Shown here: in pieces, positions 12,506 to 27,205 of the stretch | How positions within the stretch are numbered: position 1 is the first letter of the stretch | How the letters are laid out: each line of letters starts with the position of its first letter | Assembly: GCA_002197995.1 (NCBI GenBank) | Contig: NGZR01000009.1 | Span: 992,001-1,056,000 of the forward strand | DNA length: 64,000 nt | From: Gaeumannomyces sp. JS-464 | Lineage: Eukaryota; Ascomycota; Sordariomycetes; Magnaporthales; Magnaporthaceae | Direction of reading: 5' to 3' | Made by a program: the position numbers and the translations under genes | The notes under the pieces: model-generated | The model's database searches: none | Told to the model about the DNA's origin: nothing | What the model saw: only the letters and a program-made list of their open reading frames with translations

Positions 12506-13880
12506 TCATTTTTTCCTTTGTACTATTAAGATTAACAATAGGCTCGTTAATCCCCCGCACTCCCGGCCGGGTATAAGGGAGGTTCCGAAAACCCCTTGTT
12601 TAAACCCGGCTTTACCCCTTTTCCGGCATGCCCCGACGGTAGCGGGAGCGGCGGGGCCGCCGTTAGTAGCGGCGGTGTTATCGGTGTCGGCGGCAGCAGC
12701 CGTAGCGGTTGCGGTGGTTACGGCTGTGTCGGCGGCGGCGGCGGCGGCTTCCGCTGCCTTCTTTGCCTCCGCCCGGTACGCCCGCCCGCCCAGGTTCCTA
12801 ACCGCGCTTAACTCTTTTTTAGTTAAACGCTTTAACGTGCCGTTTACCCGTACCGGCTTTACAGGGCACTCCGGGTGGTCGGCTTGGAAAAGGCCCAGCA
12901 ATTTGCACATTGCGGGGGGCCGTACACGGCTATGCGTGCCGGTCGTCGGTAATTTTCCCGTATTGCAAACACTTGTCGGCTTTGGCGCAATTGCGGGCCA
13001 CGTAGTACCCGTGGCATCCGGGGGTATACTGCGTAATAAGCGGGTGGCGTTTAATATAGCGTAAATAAAAAGTAATGCCCCAAAGCCTAAACGGGGCTAT
13101 AAGCGTACAAAAGGATATAATCCACGACATGCGCCTTTGGGAGTTTACGCCGGTTTTGGAAAGCCTAACGCTAGCCGGCTTGCATTTTGTTTAGGTTTTA
13201 ACTTCCTCCCAAACCAGTTCCTCCGTAGCCGGGATTCCGTGTTCGAAGCCGTTTATTAAAGCCGTAAAGCACTTGGAAACCACATAATTAAGCCAAAATT
13301 TAAGCTTTTCCACCCGTTTAGCGCTATATAAACGGCTTAACTCCGCACGATGCTGGAAAAGTCGGCTTTGTATATCCGCTGTTTTTACCCTTAGCACAAA
13401 ACCCGTTAGGATTCGGTAAGCTTCCGGAACGTCCGCTGTGGTAAACGGAAAGTTCTTACTGTCGGCGAGGGCTTTGCGTATGCTAAAGCCCGTTTAAGTG
13501 TTAGCCCAAACCTGCCGTTCTTCCGGAATCCTAACTAGAATTCGGTAGTTAGCTATAAGGCCGGCGGGTGGGCGGGGCCCCCGGGGTGCACGGTCCTATA
13601 AGGCTTATGCGCGTGGTTGGGGCTGCTAAAGCCCCGTACGGGCCACGGCCGCGTAAGTGGTCGGGGCTAGGGCCGGGCGTTGTATGCTGGGCGTGTTATA
13701 GGGCTTAGGGGCTGCAAAAGCTGCAAGGCCCTTTCCGTCCCCTGGAAAGGGGCTGGCTAGCCTAACAGCGCCTTTTTCGCGTACTCCAAAAAGCAAGTTT
13801 TCCAGCCGTGCGCTTCGTGCGCCGCTTCGGGCGGTAGGGAAGCGATGCCGGCGTCGATCGAGCGGGCCAACGTGGCGCAA
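12506..13880 (-). pseudogene. LINE ORF1 (gag-like nucleic-acid-binding protein), frameshifted
   Basis: Three overlapping minus-strand frames (13626-13880, 13191-13397 and 13130-12506) together give the ORF1 protein typical of fungal Tad-like LINEs. It has an N-terminal PTTYAAVAR segment, a central domain with EKLKFWLNYVV and IPATEELVWEEV, and an IAPFRLWG stretch. A Cys/His-rich zinc-knuckle region with C-H pairs follows, and then RLTKKELSAVRNLGGRAYR and an Ala-rich tail. At least three breaks disrupt it. The GC content is far higher than in ORF2. The product would package LINE RNA. Confidence 0.7.
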
Positions 13881-13899
13881 ATTAGGGCCGTTTGTCTTT

Positions 13900-14339
13900 G
13901 TTTACGCGTAAAGCTCGCGATTATCTCTTCCGCGGCCGCTGCGGCCGACCCGAGGGTCGGGCCTTTGGGCCGGGGGGAGGGGGGAGGGCGCTGTAGCGCC
14001 GGGGGGGGGGGCTTGGGGAAAGGGTAAGGCCGGGGTTAGGGAGTTTGGCCCTGTTCGGGCCTTGTCGGGTGTTGCGCGTTTCGCAACGGGGACGGCGTAT
14101 TTGCGTGCGTGTGCGCTAAAAAGCGCGGGGGCCGGTGCGGCAACGACTCGCTCCTCCGGGCCGAGGGGCCCCTAAGGAGAGCGTGCGCCACTTTGTTGGT
14201 TAAAGGGGGGCCGTTGGCAACGGCATGGTGCCGTCGCCAGCGCCGTTGGCGGGCGTGTTGTTGGTATTGGGTCGTTGGATTGGCAGGTGTTAAGGATTTG
14301 TATGCAAATTGGCAGTGTGCACTAACAGCGCAATGCTAA
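13900..14339. other. GC-rich LINE leader region, no gene seen
   Basis: A very GC-rich stretch with G runs lies upstream of LINE ORF1 in the minus-strand sense. It is probably the LINE 5' untranslated region. The open frames here have no recognisable domains and I do not call them genes. Confidence 0.4.
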
Positions 14340-15475
14340 GAATTAGTGGATTCGAGGAAGGTGTAACGAGGTTTAAGTGGTAAAGTTAGGCACTCCTTTG
14401 CATTTAACGCCGGCCAAGGAGGTTTTTACAGCCCTTTTAGCGTTTGCCCCGCCTTCGGGAGAGTTTATTAATCCTTTTGCAAGCTTTTAAGCCCTTTTGT
14501 AGCCCTAAATGAACGGTTTTAACGCCGTGCCTTTACACTTTTCCTATGTAATTTGGCGGTTTAACACCGGGTTTTTAATAATTTACGCTTTTTTGCACTT
14601 GGCGATAACTTTAATTTAATGCCCTTTTTTTATTTTCTTTTATCCATGCATTAAAGCCCGTGTTCGTTTATATGAGTGCGTTATAAAAAAAAACATGCCA
14701 GCCGATATCGGGTGGGGTGAGTGCTAATAGCAAAAAGGGGGAGTGAGAGGATATATCCTTTTCGTTTGGTGCGGAGGGTGCCTTACATGGGTAAAGTTGA
14801 TCATACGAGCGCTCCAAGCGCCTCTATTAGCCGCGAGCCTTTAAACAACGATTTCGTAAAAGCACGAGGCTATTTAGGAAGTGCGGGTTTTAATACGGAG
14901 GCCGCGCGAGGGCTGGTTGCGTTGCTGTAGGGGGCAGGCGTAGTAGATTTTTTTAAGGCCCTTATCGTTTTTAATGCTGCGTTTGGTAGTTAATTTAACT
15001 CCTTGCGGGCCTAAGTACTCCTCGAGTGCCTCCTCGACCCCGTGTTGAGTAGGGTAAAGAGCCGAAGTACCCCGGTAGGCTTAAGGGTCCAGGGCCAGCC
15101 GTCCCAAAGGGCTGGTCCTACAGCCTCGTTTGCAGCCTCGTTTGCAAAGGGATCGGGAGGGCCGCATGCGGAGGGATCGGGAGGGTCGCGTGCGGAGGGA
15201 TTGGGAGGGTCGCCTGCGGAAGGAGGGCCGCCCGGCCTGCCCTCGTCGGGAATCGAACTCCCGGCCTCGTCGTCGCTCGAGATCATAATCACTTCGTTCA
15301 TGGTGGCGGTTGTTAAGGAATGCAATAAAAATGACACCAAGTTTAATTTGCAGGCCAAATTAGGTGGGCTGTGAAACCGGAAGCCACAGGCGTTGCACGG
15401 GCCACAAGTGGGTCGGGTGAGTGCTTATAGTAAAAAAGGGGAGTGCCCGGGATAAGCCTTATAAAAAAGGGATGT
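14340..15475. mobile_element. Mutator-like transposon fragments, two pieces in opposite orientation
   Basis: Bases about 14350-14760 align in the same orientation with the 3' part of the Mutator-like element at 37858-39079, including the block GTAGCCCTA, the GGCGGTTTAACACCG stretch and the terminal repeat. Bases about 14990-15465 align with its 5' part in the opposite orientation, including a coding start MNEVIMISSDDEAG at 15302-15011 (minus). Related terminal motifs (GGTGAGTGCT followed by an A-rich run and GGGGAGTG) occur at both 14711-14745 and 15415-15450. I read this as two truncated relatives of that element side by side. Confidence 0.55.
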
Positions 15476-16299
15476 ATCCACTCTTACCGTGATGTTTCTC
15501 TAGTCTCATAGTCCATTCTCCAATTCTTCATTCCCCAGAAACGTCCCACGACACACTCACACGGCCACGTTTGCTCGCCCAACTACACTGCCTTCTTGCG
15601 GCCTGTAGCGACAAGCGCATTAACACATTCCAACCAGTCCCCCCCCCCCCCCCCCCCCCCCGTCATATTTCTTGTCCGCGATGGGGAAGCCGGTCGCCCC
15701 CTGGATGAGGAGGGAGATGGCTGACAGGAAGAGGCCGCTGATGTGACAGGTTGCATTTTGATTCAAGGTGCGGTGGTGATTATGGTAGCAAGAGGAATTA
15801 TTCTTCACAGGTATCAGCGATGCCACACAAAGAAGGGAATGGCGGGAACGGCGGGAATGGCTTGTATTTATACAAGTTTGCCATCACGACATCTCCCCGT
15901 CCGGAACTCTAGGGGTTTCCCTGAAGATTCGAAAAAACTCCGCAACTCGTCCAATATTTTGTTCTTGCGACGAACCATTGGTCTGAGCGATACGAGGCTA
16001 CGACCATTGACCTGGGCACTGTTCTAAAGCACTCTAGTGCTGATATCTTCCATAGGACCCAGCCCAGCCCAAAGTGGCAGAGAGCAGCCAATCGTTTTGT
16101 AATCATGGGAACATCTGGATGCATCTGCTTCTCGGCATCGCAACCGAAGCTGAAGGTTGCCGGGCCGCTATTACTGATGATCGTATCATCCCCCCCTCAA
16201 TGCGCACTAAAGTGCTTAATGGGTGATAACTTCGCTGTTGTCTCTCCTCCCGAACTTTTCATAAAAAACCTAGCCGGCATTGGCGCTCACAGCTTTTCC
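15476..16299. other. No gene recognised; contains a poly-C tract
   Basis: This is non-repetitive, moderately GC-rich sequence downstream of the GST-like gene. The notable feature is an uninterrupted run of 23 C (15639-15661). The open frames are short and show no domain. Confidence 0.5.
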
Positions 16300-17248
16300 T
16301 CAAGCCTCATTCCACTTCTCGTAGTCGGGGAAGTACCGATTATGGATGCGTGAAGCATATTCGACCAGAACAGGGAATCCCTTGATGATCTTCTGGGAAT
16401 CAGGAGCACTGGGCGCACGCGGGACATGCAAGGTCAGCAGAAAGTTCGCGACCCGCTTTGAAGGACCTTGCAAGGCAGCAAGCAGTAGACGTATCAGAGG
16501 AGGGAACAAAAACTCACGCGGCACAAACCAACGACGACGCGATGAAGCCAAACAAGGTGGCATCAGCTTCGGTCGGGCCGCTTCCACCAAGCAGCCAGAA
16601 CGGGTCAGCAGTGTCCCCGGCAGCACCAGCAGCAGGAGTGGTCTTGCTCGGCTTGTCGTTGTTGCCACCGTTGCTGCGCGCCTCGACCAGCAGGTCGCAG
16701 ACGGCGGCCCAGACCTCGGTCTGGAGCGCGGCCTTCTCCTCGGCCGTCAGGCGGCCCGTGCCCTGGCCGAACAGCGTCCGGGCCACGCCGCGGTACGCCA
16801 GCACGCCGACGACGACCTGGACCGGGTAGGGCAGCTGGCCCAGGACGCCGCCCCGCATGGTGTAGTAGTTGTCGAACCAGCGCTCGCGCACCTGGTAGAA
16901 GTACAGCTTGTCCTCGAGCAGCGCACGCAGGGCCAGGTCGTGTGCGACCCGGGCAGGGCCCATGGTCTGGCGGGCGGCATTGTTGATGTCGGGCAGCACG
17001 CCGTCGCGGACCAGGCGGCGGATCACGAGCGTGCTGTCGCCCTGGGGCTCGCCAACCGGGGAGCCGGAGTCGTCGCTGATGGAGATGTACGGGATCTTGC
17101 CGCGCGGCGCCTCGCGCGGGGAGCCGACGCCAAGGACGTAGGCCACGCGCGCGAAGCGCAGTCGCGCCTCTAGCTTGAGTGCGAAGGGGGACCACGGGTA
17201 GGCGTTCGTGGCGGGGAAGGCCCGGTAGATAGTGATTGAGGGCGCCAT
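16300..17248 (-). CDS. Glutathione S-transferase-like protein (GedE/MdpJ-type, metaxin/FAXC-like fold)
   Basis: Two exons (17248-16518 and 16408-16300) give a 279-residue protein with no frame break. The intron at 16409-16517 starts GTGAG and ends CCCAG, and joins Ala-Ala to APDSQK, a block typical of the family. The N-terminal thioredoxin-like part starts ITIYRAFP and continues to GKIPYI. The C-terminal helical part has the GPTEADATLFGFIAS block and ends with YFPDYEKW. Such GST-like proteins recur in fungal anthraquinone clusters (geodin, monodictyphenone), where their exact step is not firmly settled; detoxification or an accessory role is possible. It is the outermost cluster gene on the left. 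A CGG-N3-CCG site lies about 320 bases upstream. Confidence 0.8.
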
Positions 17249-18576
17249 GTTCTGCCGGCTATGCTCGACTTTGAGTGTTGTGGTGAAAGTTGGCTGCCGA
17301 GGCAGGCCCGCTGCTCTGACGGCGGGGAGGATAGAGCGCAGGGCCGTGGTATAAGGTCACGTGGCGTCTGGTCCAGGGGCAAGCGCTGCCCGGATGCGGA
17401 AAACACTCAACTGAGTGCTGCCCGAAGAAGCGAGCAATTCTTCGGGCGTGTCAGAACCAACTGCATAAATACGACCCACCGAGGGGTACGTCTTTTGGAG
17501 GCGTTCCTCGGACGTCGGCGCTAAGCCTAACGGGCGAGGAAAGCTTGGGCCCGCTCGCGACACGACGGGACCCGAGGGCCAACGAACAAAAGGACTTCAG
17601 CACCAGCCATACACTGCCCCATTTAGCCTATGTAAGACCGTCTTCGGGCCGCCGGCCGTCAGCGTCAATGATCCGCACCTGTGCCTCATGGATCTTTCGA
17701 CAATCGGTAGGTCAATCGGTCCCGACAGGAAAACCCCTCCCGATGACGCCAGTGCTAGTGATTATCCGTAAGCTGCCTGGCCCGCCGCGCCGCCCGGACG
17801 CATTCTAGAGGAAGAGTTTGAACCGACGAGCAACATCAATGGCTTGTTGGTTCGCTTAATTAATTGTGGAACCACGAAGTGAAGTTAGCCCCCTTTTTTT
17901 TGCCTGTTGGTGCCAGGAGCGTAGCATCGCGCTCCATCTGATGATGGTGGCGCAGCACGGTCTGACTCCACCGAGCTGCCCTGGTCTGCACAAAAAAAAA
18001 AAAAAAAAAAAAAAAAAACAGCCTTGTTCGATTTCCAGTAGCAAGATTGGTGATATGTAACCTTGGTGAGCATTGGTGAGCGATTAGGCCTCGGCCGCCA
18101 CTAATACGAAGCTTTCGTCACCCCCCAGAAGTACGCCACAGCCATCCTTTTTCACGGTGACTTTCCATGTTAGGGAATATTAGCGCAATCAATTGTTGCG
18201 TTACCCTCCAACCCACCCAAGTTTTCAAACTACGCCTCACGGAAGAATCTATGAGTCTCTTTGCCCTGAAACGTGGGTGTATACATGTGGACTTTCTGGG
18301 ATCAGCTGAGATGGGCCCGCCCCCCCAAAAAAAAAAAAAAAAAAAAAAAAAAAAGTGTGCATGGCTTCGGTGCAAAAACCGCCGGCGCCAACAGGCGGCA
18401 AAGACCTTGGGGTCTGGATAACATTCCTGTCCCAGGGCTGGCATCTCCTGGCGGGGCGTAATATAAAGCCGCGGTAAAAATAAAAACAAGAAGGGTGTGA
18501 TGGGGTTGTCTGTTAAAAGGGATAACCTTCTTAACCATGGCCCCAGGGCTCTCTGGGGTGAAGCTCGAATATCCTC
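17249..18576. other. Intergenic region with two long poly-A tracts
   Basis: I see no gene. There are two poly-A runs: about 27 A at 17992-18018 and about 28 A at 18327-18354, the second preceded by a C run. The latter part is the upstream region of the AflR-like gene. Open frames across the poly-A runs are low-complexity artefacts. Confidence 0.5.
17565..17575. promoter_or_regulatory. Candidate Zn2Cys6 site CGG-N3-CCG upstream of the GST gene
   Basis: The sequence ACGGGACCCGA is an inverted CGG repeat with a 3-base spacer, about 317 bases upstream of the GST start. Sites with the same layout occur upstream of the thioesterase, in the halogenase/MFS intergenic region and in the PKS/oxygenase intergenic region. 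Confidence 0.4.
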
Positions 18577-19477
18577 ATGGCGGGGATTGATCACTCGGAC
18601 GGCGCCGACATCGTGGACTTTTTCCTAAACGAAAGTCCATTCACCCAATCCGAGGCCGAAGGTACACAACACCACGCCCTCTCTCCACCCACCGCAGGTG
18701 CTGAAGCGCAACTATTCACGTCGAACGCAGCAGTCCATGGAGTAGCATCGGCGGATCCAGCAGCAGCAGCAGCAGCAGCAGCAGCGTGCAGCGACGAAAC
18801 TTCCTAGAGTTGGCTGCCCTGACAGCAACGAAAGATTATGGAGCTCCTTGCCACTACAAGAAGCGAAAATGCGACTGCGCGAGGGCGGGGCTGGCCGCCC
18901 TGCAAGACCTGCATGTCCCATACCCCTGGACGACTGCATCCTCAACCAGCGGGTCACTCGCCGCACGCAGAAGAGCCCCGCCGCGACGACGACGTGCTCG
19001 CAGCGATCGTGGCAGGGGTCCGCGTGGCCGAGAGACTTTCTCAGTGCTCCTGTCTGGTCACTGGCCGGCCGGCCAAGCTCACGCTGTTTTCTCCTGTGCG
19101 AGCGACTCGTGACGTGGGTCGAGAGTTTTCTCGGCGTCAACGAGGGGCAGCAGGATAATCCGGATGAGATAGCAGGGTCGCGGCTGCGTCACTCAAAAAG
19201 CGGCAGCAGCGTCGGCGCAGCCTCTGAACAGGGAGGCCCACAGGAAGAAGCATTACAGCCAGCAGCATCGCCAGCCACCACGACCATCAAAACGGCGACG
19301 ATGCGAATCCGGGTCCAGCAGACCAGCACCGCTCAGTTCGGCTCGTGCGTGCTTGAAGGTGGCCTAGTGTCGCGCCTGCGCATCTGCGCAGCACTGGACG
19401 CCTGCAGCAAACTGCAGGCAGTGGTGGATGAATTGGCTTGTGGCGGCGGATGCGACCCGCTATCCGTTGGCTCGTGA
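18577..19477 (+). pseudogene. AflR-like regulator, C-terminal domain recognisable, at least three frameshifts
   Basis: The sequence reads as an AflR-family regulatory protein only by switching frames. It begins MAGIDHSDGADIVDFF in one frame and passes a CAG/Ala-Ser repeat (about 18759-18785). A second frame gives DCARAGLAALQDLHVPY, a third DDDVLAAIVAGVRVAERL with a CSC block, and the fourth ERLVTWVESFL followed by FGSCVLEGGLVSRLR and LQAVVDEL up to the stop. These blocks fit the C-terminal AflR domain of cluster regulators. No Zn2Cys6 motif was found in or just upstream of it, so either the DNA-binding part is lost or it was never present (a co-regulator type). It lies next to the intact regulator. 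The frame changes may be sequence errors, as elsewhere in the cluster. Confidence 0.55.
18759..18785 (+). repeat. CAG trinucleotide repeat
   Basis: About nine CAG/AGC units lie inside the AflR-like reading frame and would encode a run of Ala, Ser or Gln depending on frame. Slippage here could account for one of the frame changes in this gene. Confidence 0.8.
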
Positions 19478-20346
19478 CTTAAATGTGCGGCTGGGGATGC
19501 TGACGGCACACGCCAGGAGCAGCCTGATGGATTTGACATGAGACCAGACCTGTACTACAATATAGGGGATGGAAATTCGTTCCCAAAAGTCCCAGGAGGA
19601 GGAATGATCGACAGGAGTGCCCGCTGAGAGCTGAGCGACTTGGGGCGGCTGGATGGAAGAAAATGGAACGGGCGGGTAGGATTCCGGACTCCACCTTTTC
19701 AGAGGCTTTCTTGCGGTGCAAAAAGTGATGTTGTATGGGTTAGTGGGTCCCGGTACCTCAGGCGATTAGGGCTCGAGCGCACAGACGTTTAGGCCCTTCA
19801 CTCCACCACATATTTTGTCCGGCAAGGTCAGAGCTTTCCCTTCTGCACCTTCGCCTCTAGATACCTAGTAGGGAAGGCGCACTACTGCTGCTGTAATATT
19901 CTCAGGATGCAATATTGAAAGCCTCTTAGAGGTGCGGGAAAAGGCACCGAAAAAAAGGCCGGTGCGTATTACGCAGCCGGAGGTTTTCACTAACGACGCG
20001 TAGCGCAGCTCCACGCGTCGCCTATGTCCAGAGACGCACGTGGCTTCTAACAACTCGCGCTTCTCAGGATGCATCCTACTTCGCCCCCTTCACCGGGTAC
20101 GGTAGGAGTGGGAACGTTTGCATTCGCTTAGCTCGCAAAGCCACCGATAGGGAGATAAGAGGCCCAGCAAGCTGTCCTAGTGCTGAACCAACAGAACGGC
20201 TTATCACAGGGGAAAATCTGCTCCGTCGTAAAATTTGTATCCCAAGTTTTTTCCGGGAGATTCTTGAGCATGCGTTCCAATCTACCATCCCAGTCCTCCT
20301 CCCACCGCCTGCCGCTACTATCCAGCCCACACAAGCCTGGGGCAAG
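19478..20346. other. Intergenic region upstream of the Zn2Cys6 regulator
   Basis: No gene is recognised. It is presumably the promoter of the regulator starting at 20347. I did not find a CGG-N3-CCG site here, in contrast to the promoters of the structural genes. Confidence 0.45.
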
Positions 20347-21408
20347 ATGCAAACAGGCAGGCCAAAGCTCCGCGACTCTTGCGACCGCTGTTCATTCGCC
20401 AAGGTGCGCTGCACTAAAGAGAAGCCCGTCTGTGGACGCTGCGACAAGCTAGACGAGCCATGCTACTACAGCCCGGCCCGTCGCATCGGCAGGCCGGCCG
20501 TGTCTCGCAAGGCCACCTCCACCGCCAACGGCCTGGGGCTCAGCCGCTACCGCCACCCCCATCACCATCAAGGCCACTCGTCACTCCAGCGGCAGAGGGC
20601 GGAAGTAATTGCCCGCCAGTGTGACTTGCCGCTGGAAGCTCTTGCTGACCACCCGTGGTCATCATCATCTCCTTCGTCGTCTGAGCCGTCGTTGGCAGGT
20701 CTCGACCTCACACCGGCAGATTTCACCAACGTCTCCGACACCATCTGCATCTCGTCGGGCATGGCGGCAGAGACTCTCATGGAGCTCTCCCCGCCAGCCG
20801 TGATGCCCACTCCCGCCTTGGTTTCTTCCCATTGGAGGTCTTCCAGTAAAGCATCCAACGGAGACGTCTTGCTGTCAGCTCCTCAAATTGACAGCCCTGC
20901 CGGCGATTCGGACTGCGTTTCGAGACTCCTCGACACGCTGCTGCAGAGCAACATCCAAGAGCCGGCAGACGGAAGAGACAGCCAACGCAAGCCATGCCAG
21001 ACGACAACCCCCCAACAAGACCACGAGGACCACCAGACCGTGCCGGGCATAATAATCCAAGTCCTCATGTGCCCCTGCTCGCAGCGACTGGACACGGCGC
21101 TGCTGATCGCCGCAGCGTGCCAGACCCTCCTGGACCGGTTTGAAGCCGCAATGCAGCAGCAACATCAGCAGCGACAGGCGCCGCAAAACATCAGCAGCCA
21201 CGGCGACGGGCATCACTTCGGTGACGTCGAGTTCCGCCAGCTGTCCACGCTGGTGCTCAAGTTTACGCTGCGCTACGGCGGCAGGGCGACGGGGCCGGAT
21301 TGCTCTGGAGACGGCGCTGTTGAGGAGCTGTTGACCTGCCTAGCGGCGGAGCTCAGGGCGCGGCTCAACGCGATGATGCGCCACGCGGCTAGTAGCGTGA
21401 TGGGATAG
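20347..21408 (+). CDS. AflR-type Zn2Cys6 transcription factor, likely cluster activator
   Basis: This single-exon 353-residue protein starts at MQTGRPKLRDSCDRC. The binuclear zinc cluster is at residues 12-39: Cys12, Cys15, Cys22, Cys29, Cys32 and Cys39, with the KVRCTKEKP segment that is typical of the AflR family. A basic linker (ARRIGRPAVSRK) and a His-rich stretch follow. A Ser/Pro-rich middle comes next. Around residues 235-275 is the block MCPCSQRLDTALLIAAACQ, which fits the conserved C-terminal CPCS region of AflR-like regulators. It is expected to bind inverted CGG sites in the nucleus and activate the cluster. It is intact, as is the GST gene, unlike most other cluster genes. Confidence 0.88.
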   Translation: MQTGRPKLRDSCDRCSFAKVRCTKEKPVCGRCDKLDEPCYYSPARRIGRPAVSRKATSTANGLGLSRYRHPHHHQGHSSLQRQRAEVIARQCDLPLEALADHPWSSSSPSSSEPSLAGLDLTPADFTNVSDTICISSGMAAETLMELSPPAVMPTPALVSSHWRSSSKASNGDVLLSAPQIDSPAGDSDCVSRLLDTLLQSNIQEPADGRDSQRKPCQTTTPQQDHEDHQTVPGIIIQVLMCPCSQRLDTALLIAAACQTLLDRFEAAMQQQHQQRQAPQNISSHGDGHHFGDVEFRQLSTLVLKFTLRYGGRATGPDCSGDGAVEELLTCLAAELRARLNAMMRHAASSVMG

Positions 21409-21747
21409 ACCATATTTGTATTCTAGAGATTTCCATGGAAGCAATTCAACCAGATTCACCACCCGTTTCCGACGTTGAAGGGAGAATTATGATGGAGAAC
21501 AGCCAAAGTTATGCAATAGATACCCCAACACAGTTTTATAGGCTCGGGGGCTCGGGGGCTCGGGGGCTCAGGGGTTCGCGGGTTAATGGGGATACAGTGA
21601 AATCTACTCATGTCACGCTCGGCCGATTTGATCCTTATACCAGGCTGCCCAGAAAATCTCCAGTTGTCATTTGAACCGCTAGCGTATAATTAAAACCTCA
21701 AGGCCAAAGCGAGCCGCCCACCACGCCACTGTCGATTTTCCATTCCC
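21409..21747. other. Intergenic region with a short minisatellite
   Basis: This lies between the convergent ends of the regulator and the halogenase/methyltransferase gene. It contains an 8-bp tandem repeat, GGCTCGGG, in three exact and about two decayed units (21541-21580). No gene is seen. Confidence 0.5.
21541..21580 (+). repeat. 8-bp tandem repeat GGCTCGGG
   Basis: Three perfect units are followed by GGCTCAGG and GGTTCGCG. It is non-coding. Confidence 0.8.
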
Positions 21748-25593
<3,846 letters not shown>

Positions 25594-27205
25594 ATGCACT
25601 CTTCAGATCCTCGAGTAGGGTCCCAACTCTTCGACGACAATGGAATAATTCTTGGCCTCCAACCAACAAATGGAGGAGCCCCTTACCCAGACCCGGGCCC
25701 TGACCAGAAGCAACTCAAAATTCCTCCTACGCCCTCGCCGGAGCGTTCGTCGTCACCAGCGTCACAACACGTTCCGGTATCGGAGCCCACGCCTGCCCCG
25801 CCACCAATCCCGTTCCCAGACGGAGGCAAAGACGCCTGGCTCACGGTGCTGGGGGGCAGCTGCTGCCTCTTCGTGTCGTTCGGCTGGGTCAACTGCGTGG
25901 GCGTGTTCCAGGCGCACTACCAGGCCGACCAGCTGCGCGACCACACGCCCTCGCAGATCGCCTGGATCTCGTCGCTCCAGGTCTTCTTCATGGTCTTTGG
26001 CGGTCCCGTCGTCGGCAAGCTGATCGACGATGGCGGGCCCGCTCTGCCCTTGGCCCTCGGAACCTTTCTGCACGTCTTTGGCCTGATGCTCACGAGCGTG
26101 TCGACAAACTATGTGTCCATCATGCTGAGCCAGGCCGTGCTCTCGGCCATAGGGTCGTCCATGGTTTTTTACCCAGCCGTCACATGTGTAAAGTCTATCT
26201 CCGTACCACGAAAAAAAAGGCACGGCTAGAAGCATGCAAAGAGAAGAGAATGGCTGCGACTGATGATAAAGAATGCATCATAATTAGGCCCAAACGTGGT
26301 TCCTCAAGAAGCGCGGCGCCGCCCTCGGCATCATAGCCATGGGCTCGTCCGTCGGAGGCGTCATCTTCCCGATCGTCCTGATGCAGATGATACCGCGCAC
26401 CGGCTTCGGCTGGGCAGTGCGCACCTGCGCTTTCCTTATCCTGGCCCTGCTCGTCGTCGCCAACCTGACGGTGCGCTCGCGGCTGCCGCCCTCCGGAAGC
26501 CTTTTGACCTGAGGGCCATGGGACGGCCGCTTCGCGAAGTCCCATTCGCGCTGTTGACGGCGTCCATCTTTTTCTTCTACTGTAAGTCGTTCGTCGCGCT
26601 CGCCCTTTCTCCCTCTTTGGCTGCTTTCCCACCGGGCTGGCACTAACTGATGACGGCATTTATTTGCGGAAAAAATAGGGGGAATGTTTATCCCAATCAC
26701 ATTCCTGGTTGTTGAGGCGCAGGCGCGCGGCGCGTCCCGATCCCTCGTGGCCTACCTCGTCCCCATCATGAACGCTGCCAGCATCGTCGGGCGTACGGTC
26801 CCCAACGCCCTTGCCGACAAGCTCGGCCACTTCAACGTCATGATAACCATGAGCGTCCTGACCTCTGCCCTTATCCTGGCCGTGTGGCTGCCCACCGTCG
26901 GCGAGCCTGCGGCCGTCGCCTTCGCTGTCCTGTTCGGCATCTCTTCGGGCGCCGGCATCGGGCTCGTGCCCGTCCTGTGCGCCACTATCTCGCCCATTCA
27001 CGAGATTGGCCTGCGATCAGGCACCGCCTACGTCTTTTCCGCCTTTGCTGCCCTCACCGGCTCGCCGATCGGCGGACAGCTGGTGACGGAGCGGCAGGGA
27101 GACTTCACGTATGCCAAGGTGTTTGGCGGGCTGGCTTGCGCCATCGGTGCAACGCTGTTTGTTGCCACGCGTTTTGTGGTGGGAGGATGGAAGCTTAGAG
27201 TATAA
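25594..27205 (+). CDS. MFS transporter, monocarboxylate-transporter type, one frame break
   Basis: There are three exons (25594-26187, 26288-26581, 26679-27205), with introns bounded by GTAAAG/TTAG and GTAAGT/ATAG; the second has a CTAAC branch point. The product is 471 residues. A Pro-rich cytosolic N-terminus of about 85 residues is followed by FPDGGKDAWLTVLGG and GVFQAHYQ, the first-membrane-segment block of the fungal MCT-like family. About twelve membrane segments can be read, including WFLKKRGAALG and GSPIGGQL in the second half. I chose the ATG at 25594 (MHSSDP); an upstream ATG at 25444 is also in frame. One base is missing relative to the frame at a C run, 26489-26491. It probably exports the product or provides self-protection. 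Confidence 0.8.

Larger units (their letters stand above)
9521..14330 (-). mobile_element. Tad/jockey-type non-LTR retrotransposon (LINE), 3' end at the left
   Basis: The minus strand carries a LINE with a nucleic-acid-binding ORF1 (about 13.9-12.5 kb) and an endonuclease/reverse transcriptase ORF2 (about 12.5-9.5 kb). ORF2 is AT-rich and full of stops. ORF1 and the 5' leader (13.5-14.3 kb) are GC-rich and much less damaged. No target-site duplication was found, so the limits are approximate. Confidence 0.75.

Noticed and set aside
12596..13064. Gly- and Ala-rich plus-strand open frames
   Set aside because: They are antisense to the Ala-rich tail of LINE ORF1; low-complexity composition explains them.
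16346..17173. A 275-residue plus-strand open frame
   Set aside because: It is antisense to the GST-like gene and has no recognisable domain.
17856..18594. Poly-Phe or poly-Lys open frames
   Set aside because: They run through long poly-A/poly-T tracts and have no conserved sequence.
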